A stretch of 45,838 nucleotides of DNA, taken from the NCBI GenBank assembly GCA_944376695.1, contig CALWDM010000014.1, forward strand, positions 1-45,838. Reading direction: 5' to 3'. The notes beneath the pieces are model-generated. The model ran no database searches. It was given only the letters and a program-made list of their open reading frames with translations, and was not told the DNA's origin. Shown one piece after another: positions 17,379 through 25,856 of the stretch. This DNA comes from an uncultured Mediterraneibacter sp. (lineage in GTDB: Bacteria; Bacillota; Clostridia; Lachnospirales; Lachnospiraceae). Every line of letters starts with the position of its first letter. Positions within the stretch are counted from its first letter, which is position 1. The translations under genes were made by a program, and so were the position numbers.

Positions 17379-19001
17379 ATGATTACGATAAGCGGTAAAA
17401 GTGTATTTGGCGGCGTATCTATCGGAAAGCTTATGTTTTATAAGAGAAGCGAGAAGACGATCAAGAGGACGCACGTCGATGATGTGGATTCAGAGTGGAA
17501 GCGATTCCAGGAGGCAAAAGATACAGCGGTATCCCAGCTGAAAGAGCTGTACGACAAGGCGATCGGGGATGTGGGTGAAGCGAACGCCATGATCTTTGAG
17601 ATCCACCAGATGATGCTGGAGGATCTGGATTATCTTGAGTCCATCGAGAATATCATCCGCACTCAGGAGGTCAATGCAGAGTTTGCCGTAGCTACGACCG
17701 CAGATAATTTTGCGCAGATGTTCGCTGCAATGGATGACGCCTATATGCAGGGGCGCGCGGCGGATGTAAAAGATGTCTCCGAGCGCGTGCTGGACATCCT
17801 GTGCGGCGTTGACGCGGGGATGAAAGAGATGACAGAGCCGTGCATTATCGCGGCTGACGATCTGGCGCCGAGCGAGACAGTGCAGCTTGACAAGGATAAA
17901 GTACTTGGGTTTGCGACTATGTATGGGTCATCCAATTCCCATACCGCGATCCTTGCCCGCACGATGAATATCCCTGCCATAATCGGCATGGGAGAAGCGC
18001 TTCTGCCGGAGTACGACGGAAAGATAGCGGCCATCGACGGCTTTACAGGCACCCTTTATATTGAACCTGACGAAGAGACAATGAAAGAGATGCAGGACAA
18101 GCGGGCAAAAGACCTGGAGCAGAAAGCGCTTCTCGAGCAGCTCAAGGGCAAGGAGAATGTGACAAAGAGCGGTCAGAAAATTAATGTATACGCAAATATT
18201 GGAAATGTATCTGATCTGGGGGCGGTACTTAAGAATGATGCCGGCGGCATCGGTCTTTTCAGAAGTGAATTCCTTTATCTGGAGAATACAGATTTTCCGA
18301 CGGAAGACCAGCAGTTCTCTGTCTACAAGCAGGTAGCAGAGAGTATGGCAGGAAAGAAGGTTATCATCCGTACACTGGATATCGGCGCGGACAAGCAGGT
18401 GGATTATTTCGGGCTTGACAAAGAGGATAATCCGGCGCTCGGCTACCGCGCGATCCGTATCTGCCTGACAAGACCGGAAATCTTCAAGACACAGCTCCGC
18501 GCTCTTTACCGCGCGGCAGTTTATGGGAATATTTCCATTATGTTCCCGATGATTATTTCTGTGAGCGAAGTGCGGAAGATCAAAGAAATTATTGCTGAAG
18601 TGAAGGAAGAACTCAGGAGCGAAGGCATTCCGTTTAAGGATAACGTGGAGCTTGGTATCATGATCGAGACTCCTGCTTCCGTAATGGTCAGCCGCGAGCT
18701 GGCGAAGGAAGTCGATTTCTTCAGCGTAGGTACAAATGATCTGACCCAGTATACTCTGGCGATCGACCGTCAGAATTCCAAGCTAGATCCGTTCTATGAT
18801 CCGCATCATCCGGCGGTGCTCGCCATGATCAGGATGGCAGCTGAAAATGCTCACGCCGAGGGGAAATGGATCGGGATCTGCGGGGAGCTTGGCGCTGACC
18901 TTGAACTCACGGAAGAGTTCCTGAAAATGGGACTGGATGAGCTGTCAGTTTCCCCGGCAATGGTACTCCCGCTGAGGAAACGTATCAGAGAGTGCGAATA
19001 A
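17379..19001 (+). CDS. ptsI: PTS Enzyme I (phosphoenolpyruvate-protein phosphotransferase)
   Basis: At 540 residues it is slightly shorter than most Enzyme I proteins but complete. It has an N-terminal HPr-binding helical region, the active His188 in SSNSHTAILAR, the PEP-binding barrel with GGIGLFRSEFLYL and TLDIGADKQVDYF, and the signature DFFSVGTNDLTQYTLAIDR. It transfers phosphate from PEP to HPr in the cytoplasm. It is co-transcribed with ptsH. Its TAA stop (18999-19001) is the first three bases of the palindromic element's terminal repeat. Confidence 0.97.
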   Translation: MITISGKSVFGGVSIGKLMFYKRSEKTIKRTHVDDVDSEWKRFQEAKDTAVSQLKELYDKAIGDVGEANAMIFEIHQMMLEDLDYLESIENIIRTQEVNAEFAVATTADNFAQMFAAMDDAYMQGRAADVKDVSERVLDILCGVDAGMKEMTEPCIIAADDLAPSETVQLDKDKVLGFATMYGSSNSHTAILARTMNIPAIIGMGEALLPEYDGKIAAIDGFTGTLYIEPDEETMKEMQDKRAKDLEQKALLEQLKGKENVTKSGQKINVYANIGNVSDLGAVLKNDAGGIGLFRSEFLYLENTDFPTEDQQFSVYKQVAESMAGKKVIIRTLDIGADKQVDYFGLDKEDNPALGYRAIRICLTRPEIFKTQLRALYRAAVYGNISIMFPMIISVSEVRKIKEIIAEVKEELRSEGIPFKDNVELGIMIETPASVMVSRELAKEVDFFSVGTNDLTQYTLAIDRQNSKLDPFYDPHHPAVLAMIRMAAENAHAEGKWIGICGELGADLELTEEFLKMGLDELSVSPAMVLPLRKRIRECE

Positions 19002-19404
19002 ATCTGTATTTGCGGGAGAGTCCTCCGATTGGTTAAACGGACGAAAACCGTCGATTTGATCGGGGAGATTTTCGCCGCGGGCTGGGATATGGCTCTGGTT
19101 CCGGTTCCGTAATCCGGGAAAGACGTAAAAGGGAGAAAGTGTGGCTAAAAGCAATTGTCCGGCTGGAGATTCGCCTGTGGCTCAGGCATCCGCCGGACAA
19201 TTAACGCCGCGCTTTCTCCTTTTTACGTCTTTCCGGCTATAAGTTTCTGCTTTTAGCATTGTTCTGGATTTTGCAGTGATACTTACCTCGTGGAGCGGAG
19301 CCGATGCCAGCCATATCCCCGCGCTGAAAACGTCTTCAGCACAGCTGCGCTTCACTGTTTTCGAACGTTTGCCAATAGAATACTCCCCCGCAAATACAGA
19401 TTTA
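18999..19404. repeat. Palindromic intergenic element, copy 1
   Basis: About 400 bp without a plausible gene. It has perfect 18-bp terminal inverted repeats, TAAATCTGTATTTGCGGG at 18999-19016 and its complement at 19387-19404. Inside these, two arms roughly match each other in inverse order. A 23-bp inner stem follows (19117-19139 with 19212-19234, one mismatch), then an 11-bp stem (19153-19163 with 19192-19202) and an apical hairpin GCCTG-TGGCT-CAGGC (19173-19187). The whole element could fold into one long hairpin. The left repeat holds the ptsI stop and the right repeat holds the stop of the minus-strand ABC gene. The right arm shares a perfect 26-bp block (19291-19316) with copy 2 (28001-28026, inverted). 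I do not recognise the family; a non-autonomous mobile repeat or structured RNA is possible. Confidence 0.85.
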
Positions 19405-21123
19405 CATATTATAGTAGTGGGCGTATACGCCTCCTTTTGCGAGCAGGCTCTCATGTGTCCCCCGCTCTGCGATCCCGTCTTCGGTGATGACGATGATCTC
19501 ATCCGCGCCCCGGATCGTGGACAGCCTGTGAGCGATGGTGATGGTCGTCCGGTCTTTGGAAAGCTCTTCCAGACTCTGCTGAATCCAGCGCTCGCTTTCG
19601 TTGTCAAGGGCGCTTGTCGCTTCATCCAGGATCAGGATGGGCGGGTTTTTCAGGAAGACACGGGCAATGGAGATGCGCTGTTTCTGTCCCCCTGAGAGAC
19701 GGGCGCCGCGTTCTCCCACACAGGTGTCATACCCGTCCGGGAGTTCCCGGATAAAGTCGTGGATATTGGCGCGTTTTGCCGCCTCGATGATCTCGTCCAT
19801 GGAAGCGCCGGGCTTTCCGTAAGCGATGTTGTCCCGGATCGTACCCTCAAAGAGATAAACATCCTGCTGGACCATGCCGATCTGGCTTCGGAGGCTTTTC
19901 AGTGTCAGAGTGCGCACATCTTTGCCGTCGATGGTGATCTTTCCGCCGGTCACGTCGTAGAATCGGGGGAGGAGAGAGCAGATCGTTGTCTTCCCGCTCC
20001 CGGACGGGCCTACAAGGGCGATGGATTTCCCGGCAGGAATCTCGATGGACACATGGGACAGGACCGGTGTGTCATCGTCGCTGTAATGGAAGGATACGTC
20101 TTCATAGCAGACCCTTCCCTTTACATTTTCCAGAGGGCGGGCATCAGGGGCATCCTTGATTTCCGGCTCTGTCTCCATGACGTCCAGGAAGCGGCGGAAT
20201 CCGGCCAGGCCTTTCTGCATCATCTCGATGAGCTCTACGAGGATCTGGATCGGGCTGATGAAGATGCCGATATAAAGGGCATACATGGCGAGATCTCCGG
20301 CGTTCATGAGACCTTTGGCGATCAGGTACCCGCCGAATACCAGTGTGACAAGATACATCATGCCCTGGAAGAACAGGTTCCACCCCATAAAACCGCCCAT
20401 GCAGTTATAGTTGTTTTTCTTTGAAATCAGGAATGCATGATTGCTCTTTTTAAACTTTTCCCTCTCGATCTCCTCGTTGGCAAAAGACTGGACTACGCGG
20501 ATGCCTGCCAGCGTATCCTGGAGGCTGGAGTTTACATCCCCGATCTTCCGGCGGTTTTCCATAAATGTCTCCTGCATCCGCCGGTTCTGGCGGAAGGAGA
20601 AGACAAACATACAGAGCACCAGCGCGACGAGCGGCAGGGCAAGCCTCCAGTTGATCAGGAAGAGAAAGACAAAGGAGCCCGCGATCTTTACCACAGAGAT
20701 GAACAGATTTTCCGGGCCGTGGTGCGCGAACTCAGCGATGTCAAACAGATCAGACACGAGCTTGCTCATCATCTGGCCGGAATTGTTCCGGCTGTAATAG
20801 GAGAAAGAGAGCTTTTCGTAATGGTCAAACAGCTGCTGACGCATATCCCTCTCCATGTGCGCGCCCATCATATGCCCCTGGTAGCTCACATAATATTTGC
20901 ACAGGCTCTGGGTGACGTACATGATGAGAAGCCCTGCCGCGAGGAGGGGCAGAGCGCTCAGGATATCAGCGCTGTCCTTTGTGAAAAGCGTGTTTGTCAT
21001 AGTGCGCAGGATCTGAGGATATGCCAGATCCACTAAACTGATAAAAGCGGCGCAGATCAGGTCAATAAAAAAGACCGTCTTATACGGCGCGTAATAGCTG
21101 ATAAATTTTCTGAGTGTGTGCAT
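19402..21123 (-). CDS. ABC transporter, fused permease and ATP-binding protein
   Basis: A 573-residue half-transporter of the exporter type. The N-terminal membrane domain (roughly residues 1-310) has about six helices, starting KTVFFIDLICAAFISLV. The nucleotide-binding domain has Walker A GPSGSGKTT near residue 372, signature LSGGQKQR, Walker B ILILDEATS and a switch AHRLSTIR. Such proteins act as homodimers or heterodimers in export of lipids, drugs or peptides. The substrate cannot be read from sequence, and no second half-transporter lies beside it, so a homodimer is likely. An AAAGGAG ribosome site precedes ATG 21123. The gene's TAA lies in the terminal repeat of the palindromic element. 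Confidence 0.93.
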   Translation of the reverse strand: MHTLRKFISYYAPYKTVFFIDLICAAFISLVDLAYPQILRTMTNTLFTKDSADILSALPLLAAGLLIMYVTQSLCKYYVSYQGHMMGAHMERDMRQQLFDHYEKLSFSYYSRNNSGQMMSKLVSDLFDIAEFAHHGPENLFISVVKIAGSFVFLFLINWRLALPLVALVLCMFVFSFRQNRRMQETFMENRRKIGDVNSSLQDTLAGIRVVQSFANEEIEREKFKKSNHAFLISKKNNYNCMGGFMGWNLFFQGMMYLVTLVFGGYLIAKGLMNAGDLAMYALYIGIFISPIQILVELIEMMQKGLAGFRRFLDVMETEPEIKDAPDARPLENVKGRVCYEDVSFHYSDDDTPVLSHVSIEIPAGKSIALVGPSGSGKTTICSLLPRFYDVTGGKITIDGKDVRTLTLKSLRSQIGMVQQDVYLFEGTIRDNIAYGKPGASMDEIIEAAKRANIHDFIRELPDGYDTCVGERGARLSGGQKQRISIARVFLKNPPILILDEATSALDNESERWIQQSLEELSKDRTTITIAHRLSTIRGADEIIVITEDGIAERGTHESLLAKGGVYAHYYNM

Positions 21124-21157
21124 GAAAAATCTCCTTTCTTAACGACAACACAAGTAA

Positions 21158-21206
21158 CAGTTCAGCCGCGCCATTCGGAAAAACGCAAAGCCCGATGGCT
21201 GAACTG
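21158..21206 (-). promoter_or_regulatory. Stem-loop in the ABC transporter leader
   Basis: A perfect 10-bp stem (CAGTTCAGCC at 21158-21167 with GGCTGAACTG at 21197-21206) sits in the predicted 5' leader, between the promoter and the ribosome site. An inner CCAT...ATGG pairing may extend it. There is no T run after it on the minus strand, so it does not look like a plain terminator. Confidence 0.5.
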
Positions 21207-21217
21207 CTGCCAACACA

Positions 21218-21246
21218 ATATTAGCACATGATTTTCTGATTGACAA
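21218..21246 (-). promoter_or_regulatory. Promoter of the ABC transporter gene
   Basis: On the minus strand TTGTCA (21241-21246), 17-bp spacer, TAATAT (21218-21223) preceded by TGC. The leader would be about 88 nt. Confidence 0.6.
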
Positions 21247-21407
21247 GAATGCCGGGGATGTAATAAGGTAGTGACTGATACGGCGGCTGACGGGCGGACG
21301 CAGAGACTGGTCCCTGTTGGCACAGAACGGTACAGAACGCTGATGTACAGATCCAGGAGTCAGGAGAGCAGAGGATAAAAACAGGGAAGAAGAACGGGAG
21401 AGAACAT

Positions 21408-22346
21408 ATGAAGATTTATCTTGCCCCACTGGAGGGGATCACAGGGTGGATATTCCGCAGCGCGGTCCATGAGTGCTTCGGAGGGTTTGACAAATATTTC
21501 GTGCCTTTTATCAGGCCGAACCAGATGGGACATTTCAGCGCCAGGGAGAAGAAGGACATCCTTCCGGAGCATAATAAGGGCATGAGGACAGTGCCCCAGA
21601 TTCTTACCAACAGGGCGGATGATTTTCTCCGCACGGCTGAGAAGCTGAAAGACTATGGGTATGAGGAGGTCAACCTGAACCTGGGGTGTCCGTCAAAGAC
21701 TGTGGTGACAAAGGGGCGGGGCGCCGGATTTCTCGCGGAACCTGAGAGACTGGACCGGTTCCTGGGAGAGATCTTTGACAAATGTCCCATCAGGATCTCG
21801 CTTAAGACAAGGCTTGGTATGGAAGATGCGTCTGAGTTTGCGTCTCTGATGGAGATCTATAATAAGTACCCGGCGGAAGAACTGATCATCCATCCGAGAG
21901 TCCAGAAGGAGTTCTATAAAAGTACACCGGATCTTGGAGCATTTGCCGCGGCGGCGGACAGCAGCAGGAGTCCGGTATGCTACAACGGCGACATTTTCTC
22001 TGTGGAAGACTATGAGCGGTTGAAAGAACGTTTCCCGGAGACAGACCGGATCATGACGGGCCGGGGCATCCTGAAGGATCCGGCCCTTGGGAGAAGGCTC
22101 CGGGGCGGGAGAGGAGCGGACAAGGCGGAGCTGCGCCGGTTCCATGATCTTCTGTATGCAGGATACTGCGAGGAAATGTCAGGGGACAGGACGATTCTGT
22201 ATAAGATGAAGGAGCTGTGGACGTACCTTGCCCCATTGTTCACTGATTCGAAAAAATATGCGAAGAAGATAAAAAAGGCGGAGAAATGTGCTGTGTATGA
22301 ACAGATCATAGATGAATTATTTTCAGAGACAGAAGTTCAGCCATGA
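21408..22346 (+). CDS. tRNA-dihydrouridine synthase family protein
   Basis: A 312-residue flavoprotein of the Dus family: MKIYLAPLEGITGWIFR at the start, the catalytic cysteine Cys94 in NLGCPSKTV, and later IHPRVQKEFYK and CYNGDIFSVEDYERL segments that match the FMN-binding barrel. It reduces uridines in tRNA with NADPH. It differs from the DusB copy usually next to nifR3-type operons in having FVPFIRPNQMGHF after the first helix, so the exact subgroup is uncertain. A GGGAGAG ribosome site precedes the ATG. The gene is divergent from the ABC transporter and convergent with pyrG. Confidence 0.92.
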   Translation: MKIYLAPLEGITGWIFRSAVHECFGGFDKYFVPFIRPNQMGHFSAREKKDILPEHNKGMRTVPQILTNRADDFLRTAEKLKDYGYEEVNLNLGCPSKTVVTKGRGAGFLAEPERLDRFLGEIFDKCPIRISLKTRLGMEDASEFASLMEIYNKYPAEELIIHPRVQKEFYKSTPDLGAFAAAADSSRSPVCYNGDIFSVEDYERLKERFPETDRIMTGRGILKDPALGRRLRGGRGADKAELRRFHDLLYAGYCEEMSGDRTILYKMKELWTYLAPLFTDSKKYAKKIKKAEKCAVYEQIIDELFSETEVQP

Positions 22347-22365
22347 GGGAAATCTCATGGCTGAA
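22336..22365 (+). terminator. Hairpin between converging dus and pyrG
   Basis: A perfect 12-bp stem (22336-22347 with 22354-22365) with a 6-nt loop overlaps the dus stop codon and ends 7 bp from the pyrG stop. The following T tract is weak on both strands, so termination strength is uncertain. Confidence 0.5.
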
Positions 22366-22372
22366 AGCATTT

Positions 22373-23980
22373 CTATTCCTGCTGTCTTTTCAGGGCGGCT
22401 TCCACAAACCCTTTGAACAGCGGGTGCGGCCGGTTCGGTCTGGATTTTAGCTCAGGATGCGCCTGGGTGGCGATAAACCACGGGTGGGACGGGATCTCGA
22501 TCATCTCGACAATGCGGTTGTCAGGAGAAAGGCCGCACAGTGACATGCCGTGGCTTTCCAGATCTTCACGGTAGTCGTTGTTTACCTCATATCTGTGGCG
22601 GTGGCGTTCACTGATTTCCTTTTTCCCGTACAGGCGGGCAGCCAGGGAGCCGTCCTTTAATACACACGGATAGGCGCCGAGGCGGAGCGTGCCCCCGATA
22701 TCTTCTACGCCGATCTGATCCTCCATGATGTGGATGACCGGGTGGGTCGTGTCAGGCTTTAACTCCATGCTGTGAGCATCATTGTAGCCAATCGCCTCCT
22801 GTGCGAATTCCACGATCGCAAGCTGCATCCCGAGGCATAGGCCGAGGAAGGGGACGCCGTGAGTGCGGGCATAGCGGATCGCCTCGATCTTGCCGTCGAT
22901 CCCGCGGTGGCCGAACCCTCCTGGGACGAGGATGCCGCTTACACCGGAGAAAATCTCATCTGCGTTTTCCGCGGTTACTTTTTCAGAATCCACCCATTTG
23001 ATGTTCACTGTTGTGTGGGAATAGATCCCACCGTGTTTCAGCGCTTCCACGACACTGATATAGGCATCGTGGAGCTGGATGTATTTCCCCACAAGGGCAA
23101 CCGTCACTTCCTGTGTCGGATGTTTCAGCTTATCCACCATTTCAGTCCAGTCTTTCAGGTCCGGTTCCGGGCAGTCCAGATGGAGGCACTCGCAGACAAC
23201 CTGCGCCAGACGTTCCTTTTCCATTGCGAGAGGGGCTTCGTAAAGGTATTCCACATCGAGGTTCTGAAGCACATGGCTTGCGGGAAGGTTGCAGAACAGG
23301 GAAATCTTGTCCTTCATGTCAGAGGTCAGCGGATACTCGGAGCGGCATACGATGATATCCGGCTGGATGCCCATGCCCTGGAGCTCTTTTACGCTTGCCT
23401 GGGTCGGTTTCGTCTTCATCTCCTGTGAAGCGCGGAGATAGGGGATAAGCGTCACATGGATGAGGATGACGTTTTCCCGTCCTTTTTCGTGCTGGAACTG
23501 GCGGATGGATTCAAGGAAAGGCTGGCTTTCGATATCTCCGACAGTGCCGCCAACCTCGATGATGGCGATCTCCGTATCCTCAGCAGCGGGATTGCGGTAG
23601 AAGCGGCTTTTGATCTCATTGGTAATGTGGGGGATGACCTGGACCGTGCCCCCGCCGAAGTCTCCGCGCCGTTCTTTCTGGAGCACAGACCAGTAGATCT
23701 TCCCGGTTGTGACGTTGGAATTCTTTGTCAGGCTCTCATCGATGAAACGCTCATAGTGTCCCAGGTCCAGGTCTGTCTCGGCCCCGTCGTCTGTGACGAA
23801 CACTTCCCCGTGCTGGACCGGGTTCATTGTGCCTGGGTCGATATTGATGTAAGGGTCGAACTTCTGCATGGTCACTGTGTATCCCCTTGCCTTCAAAAGC
23901 CGTCCCAGGGAAGCGGCTGTGATCCCTTTTCCCAGTCCGGATACGACGCCGCCTGTTACAAATACATATTTTACTGCCAT
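22373..23980 (-). CDS. pyrG: CTP synthase
   Basis: A 535-residue two-domain enzyme. The N-terminal synthetase domain begins [16 protein letters not shown] and has [11 protein letters not shown]. The C-terminal glutamine amidotransferase domain has the nucleophile in [11 protein letters not shown] (near residue 380) and the [10 protein letters not shown] motif. It makes CTP from UTP, ATP and glutamine in the cytoplasm. Length and all key motifs are normal. The ribosome site is AGGAGG just before ATG 23980. Its leader holds a strong hairpin with a T run, suggesting attenuation. Confidence 0.98.
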   Translation of the reverse strand: MAVKYVFVTGGVVSGLGKGITAASLGRLLKARGYTVTMQKFDPYINIDPGTMNPVQHGEVFVTDDGAETDLDLGHYERFIDESLTKNSNVTTGKIYWSVLQKERRGDFGGGTVQVIPHITNEIKSRFYRNPAAEDTEIAIIEVGGTVGDIESQPFLESIRQFQHEKGRENVILIHVTLIPYLRASQEMKTKPTQASVKELQGMGIQPDIIVCRSEYPLTSDMKDKISLFCNLPASHVLQNLDVEYLYEAPLAMEKERLAQVVCECLHLDCPEPDLKDWTEMVDKLKHPTQEVTVALVGKYIQLHDAYISVVEALKHGGIYSHTTVNIKWVDSEKVTAENADEIFSGVSGILVPGGFGHRGIDGKIEAIRYARTHGVPFLGLCLGMQLAIVEFAQEAIGYNDAHSMELKPDTTHPVIHIMEDQIGVEDIGGTLRLGAYPCVLKDGSLAARLYGKKEISERHRHRYEVNNDYREDLESHGMSLCGLSPDNRIVEMIEIPSHPWFIATQAHPELKSRPNRPHPLFKGFVEAALKRQQE

Positions 23981-24020
23981 TGTACATGCCTCCTGTGTGT
24001 GATAATATTGAAACTTTCCC

Positions 24021-24096
24021 TTAAAAAAGAGTACAGCCTGACTATGGGAAGGAAGCCGCTCCGTTGCGGTCCTTTGTCCCAGGGTAGTCAGACTGT
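24021..24096 (-). terminator. Terminator-like hairpin in the pyrG leader (possible attenuator)
   Basis: On the minus strand the outer stem ACAG-t-CTGACTA pairs with TAGTCAG-g-CTGT (24033-24096), and an inner stem GGGACAAAGGACCGC pairs with GCGGCTTCCTTCCC. A run of six T residues follows (24021-24030 region). It lies between the pyrG promoter and its ribosome site. It could end readthrough from the upstream DUF1846 gene, regulate pyrG, or both. Confidence 0.7.
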
Positions 24097-24120
24097 AATA
24101 TGACTTAAAAATACTTTACT

Positions 24121-24149
24121 AGTATACACCCCGAAATGGGAAAATACAA
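24121..24149 (-). promoter_or_regulatory. Promoter of pyrG
   Basis: On the minus strand TTGTAT (24144-24149), 17-bp spacer, TATACT (24121-24126). It lies between the stop of the DUF1846 gene and the leader hairpin. Confidence 0.65.
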
Positions 24150-24155
24150 TCTTTT

Positions 24156-25628
24156 TTAAAGGATCGTGTGCTCGTATACTGCCTCGCATGTAAGCTGTAC
24201 GCCCAGCTTCTTAAAAATCTTGATGTCAACGTCTGAGAGCATGACCGAGGTATGAGCCTGACAGCCATACAGCTTCGGGAGCTGGGAGAGGGCAAGCCTT
24301 GCATCCGGGCTGGCTGCCGCGCTGGCAGAGAGCGCGATCAGCACTTCGTCCGTGTGCAGGCGCGGATTTTTGCTCTTTAAGTAATCGACTTTCAGCTTCT
24401 GGATCGGTTCGATGGACTCCGGTGAAATGATGTGGAGAGCATGATCCAGCCCTGCCAGCTCCTTTAATACATTGAGGAGGAGGGCAGCGGAGGCGCCGAG
24501 CAGGTTTGTTGTCTTCCCGGTGATGATCCTGCCGTCTTCAAGCTCCAGGGCAGCGGCAGGACCGCCGGTCTCTCTGGCGCGCTCCAGCGCTTTGACAGCC
24601 ACGGCGCGGTCAGCGACCGTGATCCCTGCCATGTTCATGAGCAGTTCGATCTTCTGCGCTTCCTTGTCAGACGCATCTCCCTTAACAAGCGAATTCAGGG
24701 CCGCGTAATAACGGCGGATGATCTCCTGCTTTGAAGCTTCCCCGCATGCCTCGTCGTCACAGATACAGTTCCCGGCCATGTTCACTCCCATGTCCGTGGG
24801 GGATTTGTACGGGCTTTCGCCGTAGATCTTCTCAAAGATCGTATTGAGGACAGGGAAGATCTCAACATCTCTGTTGTAGTTGACCGTTGTCTCACCGTAT
24901 GCTTCCAGATGGAAGGGGTCGATCATATTTACGTCATTCAGATCCGCTGTCGCCGCTTCATAGGCCAGGTTGACCGGGTGCTTGAGCGGCAGATTCCAGA
25001 TGGGGAAGGTCTCAAATTTCGCATAGCCCGCGTGGATCCCTCTTTTGTGCTCGTGGTAGAGCTGTGAGAGGCAGGTCGCCATCTTTCCGCTTCCGGGACC
25101 CGGGGCAGTCACAATCACAAGCGGACGGGTCGTGCGGATATAGTCATTTTTTCCGTATCCCTCATCGCTGATGATGAGAGGGACATTTGAAGGATACCCG
25201 GGGATCACATAGTGCAGATACACCGGGATATCCAGCTTCTCCAGCCTGTTTTTGAACAGGAGCGCGCTTTCCTGGCCGGAAAACTGTGTGATCGTCACGC
25301 TTCCCACATAGAGCCCCTGCTCCCGGTAGGTGTCGATCAGGCGGAGCACATCTGTGTCGTAGGTGATGCCAAGATCCCCGCGGATCTTATTCTTTTCGAT
25401 GTCTTTTGCGCTGATCACGATCACGATCTCCGCCTGGGCGCTCAGCTCTTTTAAAAGGCGCAGCTTGCTGTCCGGCGCAAAGCCCGGAAGCACGCGGGAC
25501 GCGTGATAGTCGTCGAACAGCTTTCCGCCAAATTCAAGGTAAAGCTTGTTGTCGAATTTGTTGATCCTGCTGCGGATGTGCTCAGACTGCATTTTCAGAT
25601 ACTTTTCATTGTCAAAACCGATTCTCAT
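24156..25628 (-). CDS. DUF1846 domain protein
   Basis: The 490-residue protein (MRIGFDNEKYLKMQSEHIRSRI) matches the DUF1846 family over its full length. Around residues 165-185 is a P-loop-like segment, IVTAPGPGSGKMATCLSQLY, suggesting nucleotide binding, and later come VNMAGNCICDDEAC and LLGASAALLLNVLK segments typical of the family. The biochemical function is not established to my knowledge, and nothing in the neighbourhood settles it. It is divergent from ftsH and has its own promoter. Confidence is high in the family and low in any role. Confidence 0.88.
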   Translation of the reverse strand: MRIGFDNEKYLKMQSEHIRSRINKFDNKLYLEFGGKLFDDYHASRVLPGFAPDSKLRLLKELSAQAEIVIVISAKDIEKNKIRGDLGITYDTDVLRLIDTYREQGLYVGSVTITQFSGQESALLFKNRLEKLDIPVYLHYVIPGYPSNVPLIISDEGYGKNDYIRTTRPLVIVTAPGPGSGKMATCLSQLYHEHKRGIHAGYAKFETFPIWNLPLKHPVNLAYEAATADLNDVNMIDPFHLEAYGETTVNYNRDVEIFPVLNTIFEKIYGESPYKSPTDMGVNMAGNCICDDEACGEASKQEIIRRYYAALNSLVKGDASDKEAQKIELLMNMAGITVADRAVAVKALERARETGGPAAALELEDGRIITGKTTNLLGASAALLLNVLKELAGLDHALHIISPESIEPIQKLKVDYLKSKNPRLHTDEVLIALSASAAASPDARLALSQLPKLYGCQAHTSVMLSDVDIKIFKKLGVQLTCEAVYEHTIL

Positions 25629-25750
25629 TTTCCATTCCCCACTTATCTAGTTTCTCTGTTTGGTATATATGACAGACCTCGGGCGGACCCGCCGGACGGC
25701 GCGGTATGCTCACCGCAGAGCAGACCGCCGGGAGGACATATTTCGTACCC

Positions 25751-25780
25751 AGTATACTATAAAAAGTCATGGTTTTACAA
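25751..25780 (-). promoter_or_regulatory. Promoter of the DUF1846 gene
   Basis: On the minus strand TTGTAA (25775-25780), 18-bp spacer, TATACT (25751-25756). The long GC-rich leader (about 120 nt) contains CCGGCGG and CCGCC repeats that may pair. Confidence 0.5.
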
Positions 25781-25799
25781 TGTTTTCATAATCTTTTTA

Positions 25800-25828
25800 T
25801 TGATTTATGCAAAACCTGTACTTATAAT
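25800..25828 (+). promoter_or_regulatory. Promoter of ftsH
   Basis: TTGATT (25800-25805), 17-bp spacer, TATAAT (25823-25828), 29 bp before the start codon. Confidence 0.75.
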
Positions 25829-25856
25829 GGTAATATCTGATTTTAGGAGGAAAAGA

